NCBI GenBank assembly: GCA_004555145.1
Contig: SFJB01000042.1
Coordinates: 1-12,074 of the forward strand
From: Bacteroidales bacterium
Lineage (GTDB): Bacteria; Bacteroidota; Bacteroidia; Bacteroidales; UBA932
Length of the DNA: 12,074 nt
Direction of reading: 5' to 3'
Of this stretch, positions 6,033-12,074 are shown piece by piece. Below the pieces are notes generated by a model. It was not told the DNA's origin, searched no databases, and saw only the letters and a program-made list of their open reading frames with translations. The translations under genes were made by a program, and so were the position numbers. Numbering within the stretch: position 1 is the first letter of the stretch; every line of letters begins with the position of its first letter.

Positions 6033-6494
6033 TTAGATAGTTTTTACAATTACCTGGTTGTCAACGATTTCTACGATTTCAATCTGGGTGCCGGCAGCCA
6101 CCATTGAATTGTCGGCCGACTTCACTTCGCATTCCACGGAGCCGAAACGGCCGGTACCGCGGGGCGCGAGCCTGGTCTGGGCATAGCCACAGTCGCCGGG
6201 GTGGAGGCGGGAAGCTTCGGTGTTGACTCTGGAAGTCACGTCGGTCTTGAGTTCGAAACGTTTCCAGGTCTTGCCGCGAAGGATGATCACGACCATGACG
6301 ATCAGCAGCAGGAGCACGACGGCAGTCACCCACCATCCAGCGCAAGGGCTGATGTAATCGAAAGAGTACCAGCACGCGGCGCCGAGGGAAATCAGGCTGA
6401 AGAATCCTGCCACGCCTACTCCCGGCACCAGAAGCATCTCGACAAGCATAAAGATTATGCCCGCAAGGATAAGGCTCAATGTTATCCACCACAT
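6033..6494 (-). CDS. NfeD family membrane protein (short form, partner of FloA)
   Basis: The 153-aa protein has hydrophobic helices at about 3-20 and 25-45, and another at 54-73. A soluble C-terminal beta domain (about 98-151) contains the NfeD-type OB fold pattern G-x-C/A...G.G.V...V....MVAAGTQIEIVEIVDNQVIV. This is the short form, without the N-terminal ClpP-like protease domain of long NfeD proteins. Short NfeD genes are commonly paired with floA, and here only three bases separate them. I chose the ATG at 6494 rather than an in-frame TTG at 6527, because the TTG lies upstream of the likely -7 promoter element (6517-6524) and adds an unnatural N-terminus. The function is presumably to modulate FloA assembly; this is inferred from the family. 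Confidence 0.88.
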   Translation of the reverse strand: MWWITLSLILAGIIFMLVEMLLVPGVGVAGFFSLISLGAACWYSFDYISPCAGWWVTAVVLLLLIVMVVIILRGKTWKRFELKTDVTSRVNTEASRLHPGDCGYAQTRLAPRGTGRFGSVECEVKSADNSMVAAGTQIEIVEIVDNQVIVKTI

Positions 6495-6516
6495 AGTTTT
6501 CGCATTAAAAGTTTGA

Positions 6517-6524
6517 CAAATATA
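6517..6524 (-). promoter_or_regulatory. Probable -7 element of the nfeD-floA operon
   Basis: On the - strand TATATTTG matches TAnnTTTG, 22 bases before the nfeD ATG. A TTTG lies only 14 bases upstream, so the -33 element at normal spacing is not clear. Confidence 0.5.
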
Positions 6525-6543
6525 CAAAATAAGGAGTACAAAG

Positions 6544-6574
6544 TTTCTTTCTTTTGAGAAAAATACTAACTTTG
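6544..6574 (+). promoter_or_regulatory. Probable promoter of secDF
   Basis: TAACTTTG followed by C (6567-6574) matches the -7 consensus. TTTC at 6544-6547, 19 bases upstream, is a one-mismatch -33 element. Transcription would start near 6580, leaving an AT-rich leader of about 30 bases without a Shine-Dalgarno sequence. Confidence 0.6.
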
Positions 6575-6611
6575 CACACTATTTTGGAATTTAAATGTAA
6601 AAATCATATTT

Positions 6612-9600
6612 ATGCAAAACAAAGGTTTCATCAGAGTCGTGGCCATCTGCTTCATTATCGCATGCTTATGGCAGCTCTCATTCTCCCTCGTAAGCAGCAT
6701 TTACTCCGGCAAGGCCAATAAGGCTGCCGAGAGTGGTGTGGAGAGCGTGAAGGGATCGGCCGCATTCGCCAACATTCCGGAGAGCGACCAGGCTTTCTAC
6801 CTCGATTCCATCAGGAAAATCGAGGCCCGTCGCTACACAGACTCCATTTCATCCAAGAAAATTTATTTCGGAAACACCTACAAGCAGGTTCAGAATAAGG
6901 AAATCAACCTTGGTCTTGACCTCAAGGGAGGTATGAACGTCATGCTTCAGGTGCAGCTCGAAGACCTCGTGAAGGCACTTGCAGGAGATAACGCCAGCCC
7001 TGAGTTCCAGAAGGCTGTTGCCCTTGCAAAGGAGCGCAGCGTCACCAACAAGGCTGACTTCATCACCCTCTTCGCTGATGCCTGGAAGGAAGTAGGCGGC
7101 GGACAGAGGCTTTCTGCCATTTTCGGCACCATGGATATGCAGGGCCGCATCGACCCTGAGACCACTGACGAGCAGGTTATCACCGTTCTCAGGGAGGAGG
7201 CCGAGAGTGCCGTATCCAACTCATTCAACGTGCTCCGCAACCGTATCGACCGCTTCGGCGTAACCCAGCCTTCAATCCAGAAGATAGGCAACACCGGACG
7301 CATACTCGTGGAGCTTCCGGGTGTAAAGGAGCCTGAGCGTGTGCGCAAGCTGCTCCAGGGCACCGCATCCCTCGAGTTCTGGACCACTTACACCGAGTCC
7401 GAGATTGCCCCATACCTCAGAGAGGCAAATGCCCTCCTCGCCCAGCTTGAGGCTGACGATGAGCCTGCAGCAGAGCTCGAGCAGAGCACTGAAGGCGACA
7501 TCGTGGCAGAGGAGCTCAAGGCTCAGGACTCTGAAGACGCCGACCTGGAGGCATACAGGAAGGCAAACCCTCTGTTTGCTGTTCTCTCCCCTTCAGGATT
7601 CCGCGACAATGCCTGCATAGGCTTTGCCGCTGCAGCAGATACCGCCCTTATCAACAAGTATCTCTCAAGGCCTGAGGTTGCAGCCGTCTTCCCTGCCGAG
7701 TTCCGTCCTATGTGGGGCGTGAAGCCGTCAGAGTATGTTTCCGGCGACAATGTATATGAGCTCGTGGCTATCAAGGCCTCCTCACGTGACGGCAAGGCTC
7801 CGCTTGACGGCGGTTCCGTTACCGACGCACGCGTGGAGTACAACGAGCGCCAGGGTGGCGAGCCTAGCGTTTCAATGACAATGAACGCTGACGGTGCAAG
7901 CACCTGGGCCCGTCTTACAAAGGAGAACGTAGGCCGCCAGATTGCAATCGTGCTCGACGGCACCGTATATTCTTATCCTAACGTGCTCAACGAAATCACC
8001 GGAGGCGTTTCTTCCATCACCGGCAATTTCACCATCGAGGAAGCAACCGACCTTACCAACGTGCTCAAGTCCGGTAAGCTCCCTGCACCTGCCACCATCG
8101 TTCAGGAGCAGGTAGTTGGACCTTCACTCGGTGCCGCATCCATTCGCGCAGGTCTCATTTCCTTCCTCATCGCCTTCATCCTTGTGCTGATCTATATGAT
8201 CTTCTTCTACAAGGGCGCCGGTGTTGCAGCTGACTTCGCACTTCTTACCAACGTAGTACTCCTCTTCGGCGTTCTCGCAGCGTTCGGCGCAGTACTTACC
8301 CTGCCTGGTATCGCAGGTCTCGTGCTTACCCTGGGTATGGCAGTGGATGCGAACGTCATCATATATGAGCGCGTGAAGGAAGAGCTCAAGGCAGGCAAGG
8401 GTCTGGGCAAGGCCATCCACGACGGCTACGCCAATGCCTACTCCGCCATCATCGACGGTCAGGTTACAACCCTGCTCACCGGTCTGGTGCTCTTCTTCTT
8501 CGGTTCAGGTCCTATCAAGGGCTTCGCCACCACTCTTATCATCGGTATTATCACCTCAGTGCTGACCTCAATCTTCATCACCCGCATCATCTTCGACGAC
8601 AGGGTATCCAAGGGCAAGAGCATCAGCTTCGAGACCAATCTTACCAAGAACTTCCTCAAGGGCACTAAGATCGACTTCCTCGGAGGACGCAAGTGGTCTT
8701 ACATCGTTTCCGGAGCGCTCATCGTCATCTCCCTCTGCTCAATCTTCATCAAGGGATTCACCTATGGTGTCGATTTCACCGGAGGCCGCACCTATGTAGT
8801 ACGCTTCGACAAGCCTGTCACCGCTGAGGAGGTTCGTGAGGCTGCCAGCAACGTATTCGACCTCGCTGCAGCAGAGCAGGGTCTCTCCGGCACCTCAGTA
8901 GAGGTTAAGCAGTTCGGTGGAGACAGCCAGATGAAGATCACCACCTCTTACAAATACGAAGACGAGTCAACTACCGTTGACGCAGAAATCGAGGGTATGC
9001 TCTTCGAGGCAATGAAGGGCTTCTTCGACGAGAATCTCACACTTGCAGATTTCACCTCAACCCTTGACAACCCTAACGGTATCATTTCTTCCGACAAGGT
9101 GGGCGCATCCATCGCCAACGATATCAAGCGCAATGCCGTAATCTCCATCATCCTTGCCCTCATAGTAATCTTCGCCTACATCGCGTTCAGATTCAAGGGC
9201 TGGGCCTGGGGTCTCGGCGGCGTGGTTTCCCTTGCACACACTGCAATCATCATCATCGGCTTCTTCTCACTGTTCAGCGGCATCCTGCCATTCAACCTGG
9301 ACGTTGACCAGACCTTCATCGCAGCCATCCTTACCATCATCGGTTACGCCATCAACGATAACGTGGTTATCTTCGACCGTATCCGTGAGAACCTCGGCCT
9401 GCATCCTAACGATGACTTCAAGCAGACTGTGAACAAGTCACTCAACGCTACTCTTACCCGTACGGTAAACACCTCAGTATCCACCCTCCTCCCTATGCTT
9501 GCCATCGCAATCTTCGGAGGTGAGTCCATCAGAGGTCTGTCAGTTGCGCTCTGTGTCGGTATCCTTATCGGTACTTACGCTTCCATCATGATCGGTACTC

Positions 9601-9671
9601 CTATCATGTTCGACACTATGATGGCAAGGCGCAAGAAGCTCGCCGCAAAGGCAGACGCCAAGAAGAAATAA
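6612..9671 (+). CDS. secDF: Protein translocase SecDF fusion
   Basis: SecDF uses the proton gradient to help SecYEG release and pull exported proteins. The 1019-aa product is a natural SecD-SecF fusion, the normal arrangement in Bacteroidota. In the SecD half there is TM1 (about 9-30), GLDLKGG (101-107), the P1-domain block NVLRNRIDRFGV, and a helix bundle from GPSLGAASIRAG (about 503) onward. The conserved acidic residue D579 is in GMAVDANVIIYERVKEE. The SecF half begins near 684, with YGVDFTGGRTYVVRF (about 718) and the matching D916 in GYAINDNVVIFDRIREN. An acidic low-complexity stretch rich in E, A and D (about 274-314) is inserted within the first periplasmic region, before the TM bundle. 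The gene is monocistronic, with its own promoter and a strong terminator. A lysine-rich tail ends the protein. Confidence 0.97.
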   Translation: MQNKGFIRVVAICFIIACLWQLSFSLVSSIYSGKANKAAESGVESVKGSAAFANIPESDQAFYLDSIRKIEARRYTDSISSKKIYFGNTYKQVQNKEINLGLDLKGGMNVMLQVQLEDLVKALAGDNASPEFQKAVALAKERSVTNKADFITLFADAWKEVGGGQRLSAIFGTMDMQGRIDPETTDEQVITVLREEAESAVSNSFNVLRNRIDRFGVTQPSIQKIGNTGRILVELPGVKEPERVRKLLQGTASLEFWTTYTESEIAPYLREANALLAQLEADDEPAAELEQSTEGDIVAEELKAQDSEDADLEAYRKANPLFAVLSPSGFRDNACIGFAAAADTALINKYLSRPEVAAVFPAEFRPMWGVKPSEYVSGDNVYELVAIKASSRDGKAPLDGGSVTDARVEYNERQGGEPSVSMTMNADGASTWARLTKENVGRQIAIVLDGTVYSYPNVLNEITGGVSSITGNFTIEEATDLTNVLKSGKLPAPATIVQEQVVGPSLGAASIRAGLISFLIAFILVLIYMIFFYKGAGVAADFALLTNVVLLFGVLAAFGAVLTLPGIAGLVLTLGMAVDANVIIYERVKEELKAGKGLGKAIHDGYANAYSAIIDGQVTTLLTGLVLFFFGSGPIKGFATTLIIGIITSVLTSIFITRIIFDDRVSKGKSISFETNLTKNFLKGTKIDFLGGRKWSYIVSGALIVISLCSIFIKGFTYGVDFTGGRTYVVRFDKPVTAEEVREAASNVFDLAAAEQGLSGTSVEVKQFGGDSQMKITTSYKYEDESTTVDAEIEGMLFEAMKGFFDENLTLADFTSTLDNPNGIISSDKVGASIANDIKRNAVISIILALIVIFAYIAFRFKGWAWGLGGVVSLAHTAIIIIGFFSLFSGILPFNLDVDQTFIAAILTIIGYAINDNVVIFDRIRENLGLHPNDDFKQTVNKSLNATLTRTVNTSVSTLLPMLAIAIFGGESIRGLSVALCVGILIGTYASIMIGTPIMFDTMMARRKKLAAKADAKKK

Positions 9672-9690
9672 TCAATCTTCAAATAATGAG

Positions 9691-9725
9691 ATTGCCCCGG
9701 ACCAAATCGGTTCGGGGTAATTTTT
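9691..9725 (+). terminator. Intrinsic terminator of secDF
   Basis: A 13-bp stem forms between ATTGCCCCGGACC (9691-9703) and GGTTCGGGGTAAT (9709-9721), allowing G-U pairs, with loop AAATC. It runs into a T stretch (9721-9725). It starts 19 bases after the secDF stop codon. Confidence 0.9.
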
Positions 9726-9737
9726 ATGCTTCAGGGC

Positions 9738-9773
9738 AGACAAATAAGAAGGCGACTGGTGAGAGTCGCCTTC
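9738..9773 (-). terminator. Intrinsic terminator of the EF-G paralogue gene
   Basis: A perfect 10-bp stem GAAGGCGACT/AGTCGCCTTC (9748-9757 and 9764-9773) has a six-base loop and, on the - strand, is followed by TTATTTGT. It lies 21 bases after the stop codon. The tail is only moderately T-rich, but stem and position fit well. It sits back to back with the secDF terminator. Confidence 0.75.
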
Positions 9774-9794
9774 AATATGATATGTGTGCCACTA

Positions 9795-11906
9795 TTAGTC
9801 TTCAGCTGCTTCGGCTGCTGCGTATTCAGCAAGAAGCTTGGTCTGAACATCGCCCGGAACAGGCTGGTAGTCAGCGAACTCCTTCTCGAAGGATGCTGAG
9901 CCTGCGGTCAGGGAGCTCAGGGAAGTAGAGTAGCGATAGAGCTCTGCCTGAGGTACGCGGGCCTTGAGGATTGCGAAGCCCTTGTCCGATCCCATATCTC
10001 CGAGGACGCCTCGACGGTTCTGGAGGTCTGACATCACGGCACCCTGATACTCAGGAGGAGTCATCACGGTCACGTTATATATAGGCTCGAGAATCTTAGG
10101 GCCGGCGTTGCGGAAGGCCTCCTTGAAGGCGTTGCGGCCAGCGATGATGAAGGCGATTTCCTTGGAGTCAACCGGGTGCATCTTACCGTCGTAAACGAAT
10201 ACGCGGATATCGCGGGCATAGGAACCGGTGAGAGGGCCCTCTGACATCTTCTCCTTGATACCCTTGAGGATTGCCGGCATAAAGCCGAGGTCGATGGCAC
10301 CACCGACAACGCAGTTGTAGAACTCAAGCTTTCCACCCCATTCGAGGTCGGTAATGTCCTGGGTCTTCACATTGAGCTGGGTGTCCTTGCCGTCAATCTT
10401 GAACTTGGTGTTCAGCTCGCCTTCTGCAGGGCATACGAGGAGGTGAACCTCACCGAACTGACCTGCACCGCCGGACTGCTTCTTGTGGCGGTATTGGGCG
10501 GTAGCGACCTTGGTGATCGTCTCGCGATAAGGAACCTTAGGCTGATAGAGCTCAACATCCACGCCAAACTCGTTTACCAGACGCCACTTCACGATATTGA
10601 TATGCTGCTCGCCGTTGCCCTTGAGAATGGTTTGGCGAAGCTCCTTGTTGTAGTCCACGATTACGGTTGGATCCTGGGCCGAGATCTTCTTCAGCGCATC
10701 ACCGAGCTTCTGCTCATCCTGCACGACCTTGGCCTTGATGGCGCACTCGTACTTGGATGCAGGGAATTCGATCTTGTCGTAGTTGATGCCTGAACCAGGA
10801 AGGGAAAGGGTGGTGTTGGCGCGGCTGTTCTTGAGCTTCACTGCGCAACCGAAGTCTCCTGCGTGGATCTGGTCCACAGCTTCCCTCTTCTGGCCTGCAA
10901 CTGCATAGATGGTGGAGAAACGGTCCTTGCCACCGGAAACTGGATCCTCAAGGTCGAGTCCTGAAGTAAGGGTGCCGCTCATTACCTTGAAGTAAGATAC
11001 TTCACCGAGGTGCTGCTCGACGGCGTTCTTGTAAATGAAGATTGAAGGAGCGCCCTCTTCCTTGTTGGAAGGTGCCGGTGCAACCCTCCTGGTGAACTCG
11101 AGAACCCTCTTGACTCCGATATCCTTCTTTGCGGATACGCAGAATACAGGATAAGCCTCTCCAGTTCTGATACCCAGGCTGAGTCCCTGACGGATTTCGT
11201 CCTCAGTAAGGCTTCCGGCCTCGAAGAACTTCTCCATAAGGGTGTCGTCGTACTCGGCAGCCTTCTCAATGAGCTCCTGGCGGGCTTCCTCGGCCCTGTC
11301 CATAAGGTCAGCAGGTATTTCAAGATCCTCACGGGTGCCGTTGGCATCCTTGAAGTGATAGTATTTCATTGTAAGCACATCCACGAATCCGTCGAAGGAA
11401 GGGCCCGTAGTCACAGGGAACTGGATGTATACGGCCTTGTTACCAAATGATTCCTTGATGCTGTTATGAACCATATCCCAGTCTGCCTTCTCGCCGTCGA
11501 GCTGGTTTACTGCAACGATAAGAGGAAGGGACTGCTTCTCTGCGAGGCGGAGGAACTTCTCGGTTCCGACTTCCACGCCCTGCTGCGCGTTCACTACGAG
11601 TATGCCGCACTCGCAAACCTTGAATGCAGAGTACGCACCGCCGATGAAGTCGTCAGCGCCCGGGGCGTCGATGAAGTTGAACTTGGTGTTCTGGAATTCG
11701 GCGTAAAGAGGAGTTGCGTTGATGGATCTCTGGTTGATCTTCTCAAGCTCGTTGTAGTCTGAGACTGTGTTCTTGTCTTCAACTGTGCCTCTTCTGTCGA
11801 TTACCTTGCCCTCATAGAGCATAGCTTCAGCCAACGTGGTCTTGCCGGACTTTGTAGCTCCGAGAAGTACCACGTTGCGGATCTCTTTGGTTGTGTATTC
11901 TTTCAT
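9795..11906 (-). CDS. Elongation factor G paralogue (EF-G2-like) with altered GTPase centre
   Basis: The 703-aa protein has all five EF-G domains. The P-loop GATKSGKTT (16-24) and G4 VNQLD (133-137, NKxD changed to NQLD) are recognisable. G3 reads DAPGADDF (80-87) instead of DTPGHVDF, so the His that positions the hydrolytic water is Ala84. The switch I motif RGIT reads RSIN (60-63). Domain II spans roughly 285-385. Domain IV keeps both tip loops, SGGAGQFG (478-485) and the loop around H577 (KMHPVDSKE), which enter the decoding centre during translocation. The C-terminal domain V carries RRGVLGDM and VPQAELYRYSTSLSSLTAGS. It is therefore not the main EF-G. A Bacteroides thetaiotaomicron paralogue (EF-G2) has been reported to support translation without GTPase activity and to matter under nutrient limitation and gut colonisation. 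I infer this is its counterpart. The ATG at 11906 follows an AT-rich leader. Confidence 0.92.
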   Translation of the reverse strand: MKEYTTKEIRNVVLLGATKSGKTTLAEAMLYEGKVIDRRGTVEDKNTVSDYNELEKINQRSINATPLYAEFQNTKFNFIDAPGADDFIGGAYSAFKVCECGILVVNAQQGVEVGTEKFLRLAEKQSLPLIVAVNQLDGEKADWDMVHNSIKESFGNKAVYIQFPVTTGPSFDGFVDVLTMKYYHFKDANGTREDLEIPADLMDRAEEARQELIEKAAEYDDTLMEKFFEAGSLTEDEIRQGLSLGIRTGEAYPVFCVSAKKDIGVKRVLEFTRRVAPAPSNKEEGAPSIFIYKNAVEQHLGEVSYFKVMSGTLTSGLDLEDPVSGGKDRFSTIYAVAGQKREAVDQIHAGDFGCAVKLKNSRANTTLSLPGSGINYDKIEFPASKYECAIKAKVVQDEQKLGDALKKISAQDPTVIVDYNKELRQTILKGNGEQHINIVKWRLVNEFGVDVELYQPKVPYRETITKVATAQYRHKKQSGGAGQFGEVHLLVCPAEGELNTKFKIDGKDTQLNVKTQDITDLEWGGKLEFYNCVVGGAIDLGFMPAILKGIKEKMSEGPLTGSYARDIRVFVYDGKMHPVDSKEIAFIIAGRNAFKEAFRNAGPKILEPIYNVTVMTPPEYQGAVMSDLQNRRGVLGDMGSDKGFAILKARVPQAELYRYSTSLSSLTAGSASFEKEFADYQPVPGDVQTKLLAEYAAAEAAED

Positions 11907-11956
11907 TTCTGAGTTATTAATTATTAAAAAATTTCAAAATTGTCGCGTGTAGCTCA

Positions 11957-11987
11957 CAAATCTAATAAAAATTAAGGCCATTCACAA
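11957..11987 (-). promoter_or_regulatory. Probable promoter of the EF-G paralogue
   Basis: On the - strand TAGATTTG (11964-11957) matches the -7 consensus and a TTG (11987-11985) lies 20 bases upstream. Transcription would start near 11950, giving an AT-rich leader of roughly 40 bases. I see no clear CRP-type palindrome in the 100 bases available upstream. Confidence 0.5.
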
Positions 11988-12073
11988 CAATAAATCAATA
12001 ATAATTCATCAATTCCCATACCGAGCTCCCTGAATACCATTTCATTCAGTTCCGGCGCATCAATATCTAAGGC
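11972..12073 (-). CDS. Possible C-terminal end of a further gene (unidentified)
   Basis: Only one - strand frame is open from the right edge. It encodes about 33 residues with the coding-like stretch LDIDAPELNEMVFRELGMG, then an AT-rich hydrophobic end (ELLLIYCCEWP) before TAA at 11972-11974. If real, it is the tail of a gene lying upstream of the EF-G paralogue, and the promoter above would partly overlap it. The fragment is too short to assign to a family, and chance openness cannot be excluded. Confidence 0.35.
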   Translation of the reverse strand, partial: ALDIDAPELNEMVFRELGMGIDELLLIYCCEWP

Positions 12074-12074
12074 A

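Noticed and set aside
6495..6527. TTG-initiated extension of the NfeD protein
   Set aside because: The TTG lies upstream of the -7 promoter element and would not be on the transcript; the ATG at 6494 starts directly at the first membrane helix.
10443..10793. 116-aa hydrophobic open frame on the + strand
   Set aside because: It is the antisense of a well-conserved part of the EF-G paralogue (domains III and IV).
11907..12074. Search for a CRP/Cur-type palindrome upstream of the EF-G paralogue
   Set aside because: Single TGTGA half-sites occur but no symmetric partner at the right spacing, so I do not call a site.

Overview
The window looks like ordinary chromosome from a gut-type member of the Bacteroidales (Bacteroidota). 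The evidence is a fused SecDF, an nfeD-floA pair, a Bacteroidota-type EF-G paralogue, a mutL next to a small membrane protein and a rhomboid, tRNA genes without an encoded CCA, AT-rich leaders without Shine-Dalgarno sequences, and promoters with the Bacteroidota -7 consensus TAnnTTTG. The genus cannot be fixed from the sequence alone. I see no phage, IS element, CRISPR array or integrase.

Left part (1-1628). The 3' end of a WYL-domain regulator (+) is followed by a strong intrinsic terminator. A roughly 200-bp gene-free stretch comes next, with 9-bp tandem repeats. Facing it is a two-gene tRNA unit (-), tRNA-Gln(CTG) then tRNA-Met/Ile(CAT), with its own textbook promoter and terminator. ispF (-, isoprenoid precursor synthesis) lies just upstream of that unit.

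Middle (1671-5071). A tightly packed + strand operon encodes a 100-aa single-pass membrane protein, MutL, a rhomboid protease and a TsaC/Sua5-type threonylcarbamoyl-AMP synthase. Its promoter is back to back with that of ispF in a 42-bp gap, and both transcripts probably have almost no leader. The MutL C-terminal domain has lost most of the usual endonuclease motif.

Right-centre (5085-9725). The nfeD-floA operon (-) encodes a flotillin-type membrane scaffold and its partner. It is divergent from secDF (+), which ends in a strong terminator.

Right end (9738-12074). A full-length EF-G paralogue (-) keeps its P-loop and ribosome-facing domain IV loops. It has Ala in place of the catalytic His of the G3 motif, so it resembles the GTPase-deficient EF-G2 described in Bacteroides. 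A short open frame beyond its promoter may be the tail of another gene.

Most genes are housekeeping. The observations most worth following are the EF-G paralogue's altered GTPase centre, the MutL C-terminus, the near-leaderless divergent promoters, the unusual T-loop of the CAT tRNA and the alternative-pairing repeat block at 617-708. I do not see a clear new multi-gene system.
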